64,000 nucleotides of DNA from JBLMZI01 sp050258755 (GCA_050258755.1 JBLMZI010000006.1:402735-466734); one strand, 5' to 3'; numbered from the stretch's first letter, positions 1 to 8,271 are shown. The notes: generated by a model from the letters alone, not told the origin. Numbers and translations are program-made.

Positions 1-524
1 TAATTGGTGCCGCAGCCCACAAAATAGGCGGCACGGGCGCGTCGTTCGCCAATCGCCGCAATCGTACCCTTAACCATGCTGTCAAACGGTTTGGCCGCCA
101 TCACCGGTACATCCTTCGGCCCCAGATTCAGTTTTTGAGCCAGATGCGCCGCCCGGGTCAACAGACCGGCCGCTCCCCGCTGGTTCAATATATTTTTGAA
201 AACGAATTTTTTCGCGGCGCCCCCCAGGCCTGACTCTTTCTCCCAATGCCGGATCCTGGCGGCTGTCATGACCTCGTCGCACGGCACACTGCTCGAACAA
301 TTCTGGGTACAGTTAGTGCACAACAGGCACAAATCCAGAATCTCTTTTACCCGAGGCGTGACTGGATGGGTTTCATCCAGAAACACCTCCCGAATCAGCC
401 GAACCCGGGCTCTCGGGAGCAGGGTTTCCACGACCTCTTCCTTGAAAACCGGGCAAGCCGCCTGGCAGTAGCCGCAGGCGGAACACTTCTGGATTAAATC
501 CGCATAATCCTCAAGACGCAGCAT
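1..524 (-). CDS. GlcF-like Fe-S oxidoreductase subunit (3' end cut by window edge)
   Basis: Probable iron-sulfur subunit of a glycolate/lactate-type oxidase, passing electrons from the FAD subunit encoded just upstream. Read from the ATG at 524, the protein opens with a ferredoxin-like CxxCxxxCP motif (KCSACGYCQAACP) and a second cluster motif CLLCTNCTQNC. Near the window edge begins the first CCG-type heterodisulfide-reductase-like motif (FVGCGTN). A GGAGG-type ribosome binding site lies inside the end of the preceding gene and the two overlap by 14 nt, so translation is probably coupled. About 174 codons are present; the C-terminal part lies outside the window. The substrate is not shown by the sequence; glycolate or lactate is the usual choice. 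Confidence 0.85.
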   Translation of the reverse strand, partial: MLRLEDYADLIQKCSACGYCQAACPVFKEEVVETLLPRARVRLIREVFLDETHPVTPRVKEILDLCLLCTNCTQNCSSSVPCDEVMTAARIRHWEKESGLGGAAKKFVFKNILNQRGAAGLLTRAAHLAQKLNLGPKDVPVMAAKPFDSMVKGTIAAIGERRARAAYFVGCGTN

Positions 525-1914
525 GTTTCGCCCCCTCCTCCATCCAGATCTTACCCGGGTTCATGATGCCCAATGGATCGAATGCTTGCTTTATCCGGCG
601 CATCAGTGAAATGGTCGCGGCATCCATTTCTTCGGCCAGGAATTCCGCCTTATGCAGTCCAATACCGTGTTCGCCCGAGATCGTGCCGCCAAGCCGCAGC
701 CCGTCACGAATGATCCGCGCAATCGCCGCATTCGTTTTGGCGTCCATCTCCGGGCCGAGTTCATTGCACAGAATGGTCGGGTGAATGTTCCCATCGCCGG
801 CATGCCCGGCGATGCCGATTCCAACCCCAACCTCGGCCGAAATCTGTTGAATCGCGCGCACGAAGTCCGGAATCCGGCTGCGCGGCACGGTGACGTCCTC
901 TGAAACCGCCCGCTTGTAAATCGTATTGATCAACGGATAAAGTTTGGACCGCGCCGTCCAATAGCTGGCTGCTTCGGCTTCGTTTTCTATCACCCGCACT
1001 TCGCGGGCTTTCATTTCGTAACAAACTTCCTCAATACGCCTGCAGTCGGCGGCCACCTGCGTTTCATCCCCGTCAAATTCGATCAGCAGATAGGCGCCTG
1101 CGTCCACGGCCGCCGGCGGCGTGATATAGTTGTTCATCACCATCACAGCAAGATTCATCAGGAATTCCAGCATGGCCGGAACCGAGCCGCGGGCAATCAC
1201 TTCGCTGACAATTTCCGCCGCCTGGTCGAGGGTTTCACAGGTTACAAAAACCGTCCGATTGGTTGCGGGCAGGGGCAGTAAGCGCAATGTGACACCAGTA
1301 ATCACACCGAGCGTTCCCTCAGATCCTGTCATCAGGTGGGTCAAGTCGTAACCGACCGACTGCTTGACAAACTTGCCGCCGGTTCGAATGATCGACCCAT
1401 CCGGGAGAACCACGTCCAGACCGGTCACATAGTTCCCGGTGGTGCCGTACTTCACGCCGCGCGGGCCGCCAGCCCGGGTGGCGACATTCCCGCCGATGGT
1501 GCAGACCGTCATGCTCTGCGGGTCAGGCGGGTAGAACATGTTGAGTTTCTCCACGGCATGGTGGAAGCGGCCGGTCACTGCGCCCGGTTCGACCGTTGCC
1601 GTCATATTCTTTCGATCAATCTCAAGAATGCGGGACATCTGCTTCATATCCAGCACAATGCCGCCGTGGCTGGGGGTTGCGGCACCGGACAACCCGGAGC
1701 CGGCACCGCGTGGGGTAACAGGAATCTGATGCAGGGAAGCGTAACGCAGGATGCGGGAAACCTCGTCCGTGCTGCGCGGCAGCACCACCGCATCCGGACG
1801 GTGCGGGTGATAATAATGAAGGGCGTCGCTGGCGTAAGCCATCAAGTCTTCCGGGTCGGTCTTTACCCGGATGCTGTCAATCAAATTGGCAAGATCTTTC
1901 CCCAATGCATTCAC
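511..1914 (-). CDS. FAD-linked oxidase, GlcD/lactate dehydrogenase type
   Basis: A 467-residue FAD-binding (PCMH-type) oxidase of the GlcD/D-lactate dehydrogenase family, oxidising a 2-hydroxy acid in the cytosol and passing electrons to the adjacent Fe-S subunit. The FAD-binding region shows PRGAGSGLSGAA and GGNVATRAGGPRGVKYG. The C-terminal half carries HAGDGNIHPT and SGEHGIGLHKAE, typical of the family. A GTG start at 1914 is preferred over the longer frame from 2055: AAAGGAGAGG sits 9 nt upstream and the N-terminus then matches family length. It is the first gene of a two-gene unit with the GlcF-like protein, behind a perfect palindrome at 2037-2053. The exact substrate is inferred, not seen. 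Confidence 0.9.
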   Translation of the reverse strand: MNALGKDLANLIDSIRVKTDPEDLMAYASDALHYYHPHRPDAVVLPRSTDEVSRILRYASLHQIPVTPRGAGSGLSGAATPSHGGIVLDMKQMSRILEIDRKNMTATVEPGAVTGRFHHAVEKLNMFYPPDPQSMTVCTIGGNVATRAGGPRGVKYGTTGNYVTGLDVVLPDGSIIRTGGKFVKQSVGYDLTHLMTGSEGTLGVITGVTLRLLPLPATNRTVFVTCETLDQAAEIVSEVIARGSVPAMLEFLMNLAVMVMNNYITPPAAVDAGAYLLIEFDGDETQVAADCRRIEEVCYEMKAREVRVIENEAEAASYWTARSKLYPLINTIYKRAVSEDVTVPRSRIPDFVRAIQQISAEVGVGIGIAGHAGDGNIHPTILCNELGPEMDAKTNAAIARIIRDGLRLGGTISGEHGIGLHKAEFLAEEMDAATISLMRRIKQAFDPLGIMNPGKIWMEEGAKHAAS

Positions 1915-2036
1915 GTCCGAAATCCTCTCCTTTCGGCTATTCGCTGACGCCGCGATCCGGTAGTTTCGTATAACCGAACGGCGTTCAGCCGATTGTCCAG
2001 GGCCACCCCTCCTTTTTTGACCGATTCGCGGTCCTT

Positions 2037-2053
2037 GTTCTGTATTACAGAAC
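2037..2053. promoter_or_regulatory. Perfect 17-bp palindrome, probable operator of the glcDF-like unit
   Basis: GTTCTGTATTACAGAAC is a perfect inverted repeat with a one-base centre. A TAAAAT -10-like box lies on the minus strand at 2068-2073, so the palindrome falls at about +8 to +24, the position expected for a repressor site. A third half site (CGTTCTGT) follows at 2056-2063. The regulator is unknown. Confidence 0.55.
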
Positions 2054-2140
2054 ATCGTTCTGTTTCTATTTTACACGATATGCTGCCGCCGCAACTGTTA
2101 ATTACAAAATTTTTTGACGAATTAATCCTTGGGGATCGGA

Positions 2141-2173
2141 AAATAAAACAGCACCCGCATCACGGGTGCTGTT
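2141..2173 (-). terminator. Intrinsic terminator of the ferritin-like gene
   Basis: An 11-bp perfect stem (AACAGCACCCG / CGGGTGCTGTT) with a 5-nt loop is followed on the minus strand by a T-rich run. It lies just after the stop of the ferritin-like gene. Confidence 0.85.
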
Positions 2174-2191
2174 GAGCCGGCCAGGTGTGCT

Positions 2192-2506
2192 CTACTGCAT
2201 TGGGGCTTGAAAATTGGATTGCTGCTGTTGCTGCACAGCCTGACGCCCTTTCTCCTGATACTGCTGCTCGTTCGGACTCAGCAGGAAGAGCAGCTGCTGC
2301 AGTTCACCGACATGCTGGCGCTCTTCGTCCGCGATATGCATGAGGACTTTTTTCACACGCTGGTCTGCCGTTGTCATCGCATGGGCCTCATAGCCGATAA
2401 TCGCCTCCAATTCACCGGCAATATCCACCCGGAGGGCCTGGATCAGTTCCGCTTCCGACATCTGCCGGGGCACATTCGCCACAAATGGGTTTCCGAGGAT
2501 TGCCAT
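2192..2506 (-). CDS. Small ferritin-like protein (EncFtn / COQ7-like fold)
   Basis: About 104 residues predicted as a two-helix ferritin-like protein. Helix 1 carries ELEAIIGYEAH and helix 2 carries ADEERQHVGELQQLL, giving the E...ExxH pattern of a di-iron site, as in the small encapsulated-ferritin or rubrerythrin-type families. The tail is Gln-rich (QQQQQ) and looks disordered. The ATG at 2506 is chosen over an upstream GTG because AGGGGG sits 8 nt before it. It is monocistronic, with its own terminator. No encapsulin gene is visible, so a free iron-storage or oxidative-stress role is as likely as an encapsulated one. Confidence 0.7.
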   Translation of the reverse strand: MAILGNPFVANVPRQMSEAELIQALRVDIAGELEAIIGYEAHAMTTADQRVKKVLMHIADEERQHVGELQQLLFLLSPNEQQYQEKGRQAVQQQQQSNFQAPMQ

Positions 2507-2592
2507 TACGTACACCCCCTTTTTTCTGTCTCACCTAATATGCGCCTCTTTGGTTTTCATATGCTGTTTTCTTGCCAAGCCGGCGTTTTATT

Positions 2593-2620
2593 GTTAATCT
2601 ATTAATAGTTAACGTGTTAA
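2593..2620. promoter_or_regulatory. Overlapping AT-rich inverted repeats, probable MarR operator
   Basis: CTATTAATAG is a perfect palindrome flanked by GTTAA/TTAAC arms, and TTAAC-GT-GTTAA overlaps its right side. The site ends 20 bp before the start codon of the MarR-type gene, the usual place for autoregulation in this family. Binding is inferred. Confidence 0.5.
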
Positions 2621-2640
2621 ATTACGAGGAGGCGTCGGCC

Positions 2641-3081
2641 ATGATCACGTACGGCGATTTTCTCTGTTTCCGCCTGGGCGCTCTGACCCGGCGGATACAG
2701 CGATATTACAACAGCCGCTTTGCCGAGCTGAACATTACTCTGGGCCAGTCGTTCGTCCTGTTCGCCCTGGCGGAAAACGACGGCAGCAGCGTCAAGGACA
2801 TCGCCGCTGCGGTACAGCTGGATCCCCCGGCGATTACCGGCCTTGTGGACCGGCTTGCCAAAGAAGGGCTGGTGGAGCGGCAAACCGATCCGGAGGACCG
2901 CCGTACCACCCGGATTACGCTGACCGCCAGGGGGCGTGAAGTCACAGACCAGGCAAGCCGGATTGCCGCCGAATTCAACGAAACCATGCAAAAAATCATC
3001 CCGGCCGGCGACAATGCCTCATTTGCCAGAGCCCTGGCTGCCCTCGAACAGGAAGTCCCGGATCGCCAGGATCCAGAATAA
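2641..3081 (+). CDS. MarR-family transcriptional regulator
   Basis: A 146-residue winged-helix regulator. The DNA-binding part reads SSVKDIAAAVQLDPPAITGL (recognition helix) followed by the wing DPEDRRTTRITLT, the MarR signature. The ATG at 2641 follows AGGAGG by 8 nt; the longer frame from 2572 has no ribosome site. It lies 25 bp upstream of the Fe-S protein gene and very probably controls that operon and itself through the inverted repeats at 2593-2620. The ligand is unknown. Confidence 0.9.
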   Translation: MITYGDFLCFRLGALTRRIQRYYNSRFAELNITLGQSFVLFALAENDGSSVKDIAAAVQLDPPAITGLVDRLAKEGLVERQTDPEDRRTTRITLTARGREVTDQASRIAAEFNETMQKIIPAGDNASFARALAALEQEVPDRQDPE

Positions 3082-3106
3082 AGGTATTCTCAAGGAGGGA
3101 TGGCTT

Positions 3107-4192
3107 TTGACCGTTTATCAACGCCTTCAGCAGCGCCTGCACGCCCACCCGGCCGGTGCTCCGGCGACTGAAACCTTTGACCGAATCCTGCGGATTCTGT
3201 TCAGCGAAGCAGATGCCGCGCTTGCGGCCGAGCTCACCTTTGTCCTGAAACCGCTCGCGCAAATCGCCGAGCAGGTCAACCAACCGGCCGAAGCCATTAA
3301 GCCTCTGCTCGAATCAATGGCCGACCGCGGACTGGTTTACGCGAAACTTGATAAACAAGGAAATCCAAGATACAGCCTGCTGCCAACCATCCCCGGCTTA
3401 TACGAATTCCCGTTCATGCGCCTTAAGAACCTCGACCTGCGTGACGAGTTGGGCCGATTGTGGCATCAATACCACCAGGAAGCAATGAGCGCGGAATTTT
3501 CCAGCTCAAAAACCCAGCAGATGCGGGTTATTCCGGTTGGAAAAAGCCTTCCGATCACCACCGAGGTACTGCCTTACGAACAGGTCTCTATCATGATCGG
3601 AAAGGCCGATTACATCGCGCTGACCGACTGCGCCTGCCGCACCAGCATGCAAAACTGCGCCAAACCGCGCGAGGTGTGTTTGATTTTCGGTGCCCACGGC
3701 GAATTCCTGGTCGAGCGCGGCAAGGGGCGGCGGATCGACCGTTCACAAGCCATGGCTGTGCTTGACGAGGCCGAAGCAGCCGGCCTGGTCCATACCTGCA
3801 ACAATTCGCAGGATGCCTTCGCAGTAGTCTGCAACTGCTGTTCCTGCTGCTGTACCATTCTCCGGGGTCTGACCGAACTGAAAAACCCGAACGCCTTCGC
3901 CTGTTCGGGCTTCATCGTGGACTTTCAAGCCGATGAGTGTATTGGATGCCAGGCCTGCGCCGAAGACCGCTGCCCGGTTAAAGCCATCGAAACGGCCCAG
4001 GATATCGTGGCTGTGGACGCGCCCCGCTGCATTGGCTGCGGCTTGTGCGTTTCAGTCTGCCCGACCGCGGCCTTAACCATGACCAGACGCAACCCGGCTC
4101 CTGCCGTGCCGGCGTCAGGCCGTGATTTGATGGGCAGCATTCTGGTGGAAAAAGACCGGCTTGAAGCCTTTATGAAACTGAACCAGTCGTAA
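3107..4192 (+). CDS. 4Fe-4S protein with N-terminal winged-helix-like region
   Basis: A protein of about 361 residues starting at TTG 3107 (AGGAGG 8 nt upstream). The N-terminal ~100 residues resemble a winged-helix fold (IAEQVNQPAEAIKPLLESM). A middle part has Cys clusters CACRTSMQNC and the striking CNCCSCCC. The C-terminus is a two-cluster ferredoxin domain: CIGCQACAEDRCP and CIGCGLCVSVCP. Such proteins occur in many strict anaerobes and are thought to move electrons or sense redox state; the reaction is not known. It is cotranscribed with the MarR gene and the QueG-like gene. A DNA-binding role for its N-terminus is only a guess. Confidence 0.75.
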   Translation: MTVYQRLQQRLHAHPAGAPATETFDRILRILFSEADAALAAELTFVLKPLAQIAEQVNQPAEAIKPLLESMADRGLVYAKLDKQGNPRYSLLPTIPGLYEFPFMRLKNLDLRDELGRLWHQYHQEAMSAEFSSSKTQQMRVIPVGKSLPITTEVLPYEQVSIMIGKADYIALTDCACRTSMQNCAKPREVCLIFGAHGEFLVERGKGRRIDRSQAMAVLDEAEAAGLVHTCNNSQDAFAVVCNCCSCCCTILRGLTELKNPNAFACSGFIVDFQADECIGCQACAEDRCPVKAIETAQDIVAVDAPRCIGCGLCVSVCPTAALTMTRRNPAPAVPASGRDLMGSILVEKDRLEAFMKLNQS

Positions 4193-4231
4193 ATCGCGGG
4201 CAGTCCTGTGTTCCGAAGGAGGTATTCCGCC

Positions 4232-4999
4232 ATGAAAGAAAAAATTAAGCAATTTGCCCTGCGCCTTGGGGCGGACGATGTCGGTATTGCGAACGTTGCG
4301 GACTATGAAAGCCCCCGCACCCCTAAAATAGAGGCACTGTTCCCCGCCGCCCGTTCCATAGTGGTGATGGCCCTGCGCGAGATGTCGCATGTGGAAAGTG
4401 AAAATCCGCAGCTTGCCATGAACGGCCGCCTGGACATCATGGAGCATGCCCGATCGCTCAACTATAAAATGGGCCGTTTTCTTGAAAAGGAATGCGGTGC
4501 AAAGGCGGTGAGCGTCCCGCTTTCCTACCCCCTGGAAATGAACACGCGAACCATGGGCGTAATCGCGGATGTTTCACTGCGTCATGCCGCAGTCGCAGCC
4601 GGTCTGGGTGTGTTCGGCCGTCACAACCTGGTTATTCACCCGCGGCTCGGTTCGCGCGTTCTCTTTGCCGCCGTCCTGTGTAATCTCGATTTGCCCTCTG
4701 ATCCCCCGGTCGCCGAGGATCTTTGCACCCAGTGCGGCATTTGTGTGGAGGCGTGTCCCGCCCACGCTCTGGATCAGGAGGGAATCACCGATCCGGGAAA
4801 ATGCCTTCGCGTATCACAGCCTTATGGTCTCGGCAAAATCATTGGTTTCTGGAATAAGTTCATCAGTGCGGAGCCGGACGAACAGCGCAAGCTTTTCATG
4901 TCCGACGACTTTTGGGGGATCTATCAAGCCCAATTTATCGGCTTCAAATATCATTGTTTCAAGTGCTACGCCGGCTGCCCGCTGGACGGCGCCGGCTGA
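4232..4999 (+). CDS. QueG-like / epoxyqueuosine-reductase-related Fe-S protein
   Basis: 255 residues, ATG at 4232 after AAGGAGGT. The N-terminal part resembles the cobalamin-binding-type fold of QueG and reductive-dehalogenase relatives (ADDVGIANVADYE; GVFGRHNLVIHPRLGSRV). A ferredoxin motif CTQCGICVEACPAHAL follows, and a last cluster motif CFKCYAGCPLDG ends the protein. It is shorter than true QueG (about 300-380) and lacks the HEAT-repeat tail, so it probably belongs to the broad epoxyqueuosine-reductase-like family of unknown role. It ends the MarR/Fe-S operon just before a strong terminator. Confidence 0.7.
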   Translation: MKEKIKQFALRLGADDVGIANVADYESPRTPKIEALFPAARSIVVMALREMSHVESENPQLAMNGRLDIMEHARSLNYKMGRFLEKECGAKAVSVPLSYPLEMNTRTMGVIADVSLRHAAVAAGLGVFGRHNLVIHPRLGSRVLFAAVLCNLDLPSDPPVAEDLCTQCGICVEACPAHALDQEGITDPGKCLRVSQPYGLGKIIGFWNKFISAEPDEQRKLFMSDDFWGIYQAQFIGFKYHCFKCYAGCPLDGAG

Positions 5000-5031
5000 G
5001 TCCGGTTCGCATGCCAATCGGGAAATCGAAG

Positions 5032-5067
5032 CGGCATCAAGCGATTGCTTGATGCCGTTTTGCTTTT
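5032..5067 (+). terminator. Intrinsic terminator of the MarR/Fe-S operon
   Basis: Perfect 11-bp stem CGGCATCAAGC / GCTTGATGCCG with a 4-nt loop, followed by TTTTGCTTTT. Confidence 0.9.
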
Positions 5068-5174
5068 CGATCCGCTGAGTCAGCTTTCCCTTTTTCCTCT
5101 GAGCGCTCTCCCGCCGCTGATTTCCCAGCAAGATGATTGAATTTCGAATAGTAAGATTTGTTTGTCAATTGGGG

Positions 5175-5180
5175 TATAAT
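5175..5180 (+). promoter_or_regulatory. TATAAT -10 box upstream of the CoA-transferase
   Basis: A perfect TATAAT lies 58 bp before the GTG start. No good -35 hexamer is seen at 16-18 bp, so it may need an activator. Confidence 0.4.
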
Positions 5181-5237
5181 GGGAGTATCAGGAATCGCCG
5201 CAGCTGTAACATACCGTCAGAAGGGGAGGTCGAATCT

Positions 5238-6602
5238 GTGAGCACGTACCAGGACGAATACCGCCGTAAACTGATTACCGCCCAACAAGCCGCCAAACTT
5301 GTTCCCTCCAACTGCATTATTGACTACGGCATGTTTGCCACCAAACCTGTCGACTTCGATACGGCCCTGGGCGCCCGGGCCGGTGAATTGGAAAATGTCG
5401 CCGTACGCGGCACCGGTACCATCCTCCCGGTACCGGAAGTCATCAAAATGGACCCCGAACAAAAAACCTTTCAGTATTTCAGCTGGTATTTCACGGCTCT
5501 AGACCGCAAAGCCTGCGATTATGGGCTGGTTACCCATGCGCCGTTCAACTATCACGAAGCGACCCTGTTAAACCAGATGGATTCCTTTTCACATCTCTGG
5601 TGCGATGTCTGGTGTGCACAGACCACGCCGATGGATGCCTCCGGATGTTTCAACTTCGGTCTGGGGAACTCCCACAACCGGGGTTCGGCGCTAAACGCCA
5701 AGCTTGCTATCGTGGAGGTCAACCCGAACATGCCCCGCTGCCTCGGCGGCAGTGACGAATATGTCCATATCAGCGAGATCGATTACATCATTGAAGGCTC
5801 GGCATCTCCCATCTTTACCATTCCCCCGTCTCCCGAACCGTCACCCGAGGAAAAGAAAATCGCCAATCTGATCATGGAAGAAATCGTTGACGGCGCCTGT
5901 CTTCAGCTTGGCATCGGCGCCCTCCCAAATCTCATCGGGAATATGATCGCCGATTCTGACCTGAAGGATATGGGCATTCAGAGCGAGATGTTCTGCGACG
6001 CGATGGTCCGGATGTACGAAACCGGCAAGATCACCAATGCGCGCAAGACCCTCGACCAGTACAAAACCACCTACTCGTTCAGCCTGGGAACCCAGGAAAC
6101 CTACGATTTTCTGAACGACAACCCACGCTGTGCTTCGACCCGGGTACTCAATACCAACGCGCCGGAAGCGGTCGCCCGAAACAAAAACGCAATAGCGATC
6201 AATAACATTCTGGAGGTCGATCTGCTGTGCCAGGTTTGTTCGGAATCATCCGGATTGCGCCAGATTTCCGGAACCGGCGGCCAGCTCGACTTTACCGTCG
6301 GCGCCTTCCACTCCGAGGGCGGCAAAGGAATCCTTGCTTTCAAATCAACTTTTACGGACAAATCCGGCAAGCTTCATTCCCGGATCCGGCCGACGCTGGC
6401 CCCGGGCTCGATCATTACGGTACCGCGGTCAATGGTCAACTACCTGGTCACCGAAAACGGCAAGGTCAATATGAAAGGCAAGTCCATCTGGGGCCGGGCC
6501 GAGGCTTTGATCAATCTGGCCCATCCCAATTTCCATGATGAATTGCTTGAAGCCGCAAAGCAGATGAAAATCTGGTCAAGAACCAACCGGATTCCGTTCT
6601 AA
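5238..6602 (+). CDS. Acetyl-CoA hydrolase/transferase family CoA-transferase
   Basis: 454 residues; moves CoA between acyl groups, probably butyryl- or 4-hydroxybutyryl-CoA and acetate. The C-terminal half carries GIQSEMFCDAM, where the Glu is the expected covalent catalytic residue, then SGTGGQLDFTVGA and SIITVPRSMVNYLVTE, all usual in the butyryl-CoA:acetate / 4-hydroxybutyrate CoA-transferase group. The GTG at 5238 is chosen because GGGGAGG lies 7 nt upstream; the longer frame from 5133 has no ribosome site. It stands alone between two terminators. It fits with the acyl-CoA dehydrogenase, Etf and enoyl-CoA hydratase genes elsewhere in the window. The acyl substrate cannot be settled by sequence reading. 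Confidence 0.88.
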   Translation: MSTYQDEYRRKLITAQQAAKLVPSNCIIDYGMFATKPVDFDTALGARAGELENVAVRGTGTILPVPEVIKMDPEQKTFQYFSWYFTALDRKACDYGLVTHAPFNYHEATLLNQMDSFSHLWCDVWCAQTTPMDASGCFNFGLGNSHNRGSALNAKLAIVEVNPNMPRCLGGSDEYVHISEIDYIIEGSASPIFTIPPSPEPSPEEKKIANLIMEEIVDGACLQLGIGALPNLIGNMIADSDLKDMGIQSEMFCDAMVRMYETGKITNARKTLDQYKTTYSFSLGTQETYDFLNDNPRCASTRVLNTNAPEAVARNKNAIAINNILEVDLLCQVCSESSGLRQISGTGGQLDFTVGAFHSEGGKGILAFKSTFTDKSGKLHSRIRPTLAPGSIITVPRSMVNYLVTENGKVNMKGKSIWGRAEALINLAHPNFHDELLEAAKQMKIWSRTNRIPF

Positions 6603-6619
6603 CCAATTTCACAGGCAGG

Positions 6620-6670
6620 AAAAAAACGAACCGGCCCTGTCAGAATAGGCAAGGCCGGTTCTCGTTTTTT
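6620..6670. terminator. Bidirectional terminator between CoA-transferase and HEPN gene
   Basis: Stem GAACCGGCC / GGCCGGTTC flanked by A-runs on the left and T-runs on the right, so it works for both convergent genes. Confidence 0.85.
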
Positions 6671-6693
6671 CGTTTGCCGTCCAAATCAGGCTG

Positions 6694-7125
6694 TCATGAT
6701 AGTTTGTTTTCGGCAAGCCGCCGTAAAGCCGCCCGATCCTGGCTGAACCGCTGCATGATGTTCAACAGTTCACGCGCTTCCACAAGATATCCAAACAGGA
6801 TAACGGTCTCTTTCCCGGACACCGTATCCCCGATGTGCCACCGCTCCGTCAGTGAACTGATCAATCGGCAAAACCCATCGCTAAGCGCGCCTTTGGGGAT
6901 GAACTCCTGCTCAAACGCGTGCTGTCCCGGCGACGGCTTTTTAACAAACTCGCCGCGCAGGGTCCATCCCGCGGTCACCATAAAGAAAAGCGCGTAGTAT
7001 AAACGTTCCACCGCCAGTGGTTTATTCCCGGCCGCCAAATCAACGTCCGCAGCCGTCAAAGCCGCTTCGGCCTTGCTGAGCCAATTTTTCACCAGCAGCC
7101 CCCGGTCCCGTACTGCATTAACCAT
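6694..7125 (-). CDS. HEPN-domain protein, orphan
   Basis: About 143 residues of the HEPN fold: KNWLSKAEAALTAADVDLAA followed by AVERLYYALFFMVTAGWTL, the typical helix pair, and a C-terminal helical part. HEPN proteins usually pair with a small nucleotidyltransferase (MNT) as a toxin-antitoxin or related module; no MNT gene adjoins it. I do not see a clear R-x(4-6)-H RNase motif, so catalysis is doubtful. The frame is open up to 7188, but the ATG at 7125 has a GGAG 7 nt upstream and gives the usual HEPN N-terminus; the longer start would lie inside the 19-bp tandem repeat at 7156-7200. Confidence 0.65.
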   Translation of the reverse strand: MVNAVRDRGLLVKNWLSKAEAALTAADVDLAAGNKPLAVERLYYALFFMVTAGWTLRGEFVKKPSPGQHAFEQEFIPKGALSDGFCRLISSLTERWHIGDTVSGKETVILFGYLVEARELLNIMQRFSQDRAALRRLAENKLS

Positions 7126-7155
7126 CGCTAACTCCGCTCCAAGAAAGGTTCTCAG

Positions 7156-7200
7156 TGCCGCAGCCTCAAGGTCCTGCCGCAGCCTCAAGGTCCTGCCGCA
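7156..7200. repeat. 19-bp tandem repeat, 2.4 copies
   Basis: The unit TGCCGCAGCCTCAAGGTCC occurs twice in direct order (7156-7174, 7175-7193) followed by TGCCGCA. It sits just upstream of the HEPN start. Because 19 is not a multiple of three, copy-number change would shift any frame running through it. Confidence 0.9.
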
Positions 7201-7386
7201 ACGATGCGGCTTGACCTTATCTTATCAAATCCTGGCATACCATTGGGCACGGTTCTTGACTGGTTATTTTTTACATTTTAGGAGGATTTTTTGTTGAGCC
7301 CGTCGAATTCATACCCATTGATAACCCATCAGAAGTTTGAAAAAATGAGACTTTTCGCGCTCTTACAATTCAAGGAGGTATTTATT

Positions 7387-8271
7387 GTGTATTCGAATCA
7401 GGTGATGAAAGCGGTCATACCGGCAGCTGGCTGGGGAACCCGCTTTTTACCGGCCACCAAAGCCCAGCCGAAGGAGATGCTTCCCCTGATTGATAAACCG
7501 GCCATCCAGTATATTGTCGAGGAAGCCAAAGATTCAGGCATTCACAGCATCATGATCGTGACCGGCAAGAACAAAAAATCCATTGAAGACCATTTTGACC
7601 GCTCTGTAGAGCTGGAAAGCATGCTGCGGGACCGGAAGAAGGTCAGCATGCTGGATCTGGTCGAAGAAGTCGGCAATTTGATGGAAGTCCATTATATCCG
7701 GCAAAAAGAGCAGTTGGGTCTGGGACATGCCGTTTACTGCGCGCATAATTTCATTCACGATGAGCCTTTTGCGGTACTGCTCCCCGACGACATTATCCTG
7801 GGCGAGTCCCCGTGCATTGGTCAGATGATCGAAGCTTACCGTCAGACCGGCACCGTAATCGTGGCGGTCATGGAGGTTCCGAACGCCGAAACCAGGCGGT
7901 ACGGAATCGTTGAGCCTGCTGAGGATCCGGACCAGCCTGTTTTCCGCGTAAAAAGTCTGGTCGAAAAACCGGATCCCGACCGCGCGCCTTCGAACCTGGC
8001 CGTGATCGGCCGTTACATTCTGACTCCCGATATCCTGCCTATTCTGGCGATTCAGTCTCCGGGGGCCGGTGGGGAGATTCAGCTCACCGATGCGCTGAAT
8101 ACCCTCGCCGGCCAGGGCCGGGTGCATGCCTTCCGGTTCTCGGGAACCCGGTACGATATCGGTGAAAAATTTGGCTTTCTGCAGGCAACCATCGAGATTG
8201 CCCTGGCCCGGCCAGATCTGGGCGACAGCGTCTCCCGGTACCTGATGCAGCGTTTTAGTATGGGGGCGTAA
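7387..8271 (+). CDS. galU: UTP-glucose-1-phosphate uridylyltransferase
   Basis: 294 residues; makes UDP-glucose from glucose-1-phosphate and UTP. The N-terminus has the nucleotidyltransferase signature PAAGWGTRFLPATKAQPKEM and the middle has AVLLPDDII and SLVEKPDPDRAPSNLAVIGR, all diagnostic of GalU. The GTG at 7387 follows AAGGAGGT at the right distance and gives the standard N-terminus. The frame also has a second good site (AGGAGG at 7280-7285, TTG 7294), which would add 31 residues. It is convergent with the polysaccharide operon and feeds GalE there. Confidence 0.95.
   Translation: MYSNQVMKAVIPAAGWGTRFLPATKAQPKEMLPLIDKPAIQYIVEEAKDSGIHSIMIVTGKNKKSIEDHFDRSVELESMLRDRKKVSMLDLVEEVGNLMEVHYIRQKEQLGLGHAVYCAHNFIHDEPFAVLLPDDIILGESPCIGQMIEAYRQTGTVIVAVMEVPNAETRRYGIVEPAEDPDQPVFRVKSLVEKPDPDRAPSNLAVIGRYILTPDILPILAIQSPGAGGEIQLTDALNTLAGQGRVHAFRFSGTRYDIGEKFGFLQATIEIALARPDLGDSVSRYLMQRFSMGA

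Noticed and set aside
1336..1947. 203-codon plus-strand frame opposite the glcD-like gene
   Set aside because: Shadow of a well-supported FAD oxidase; no ribosome site.
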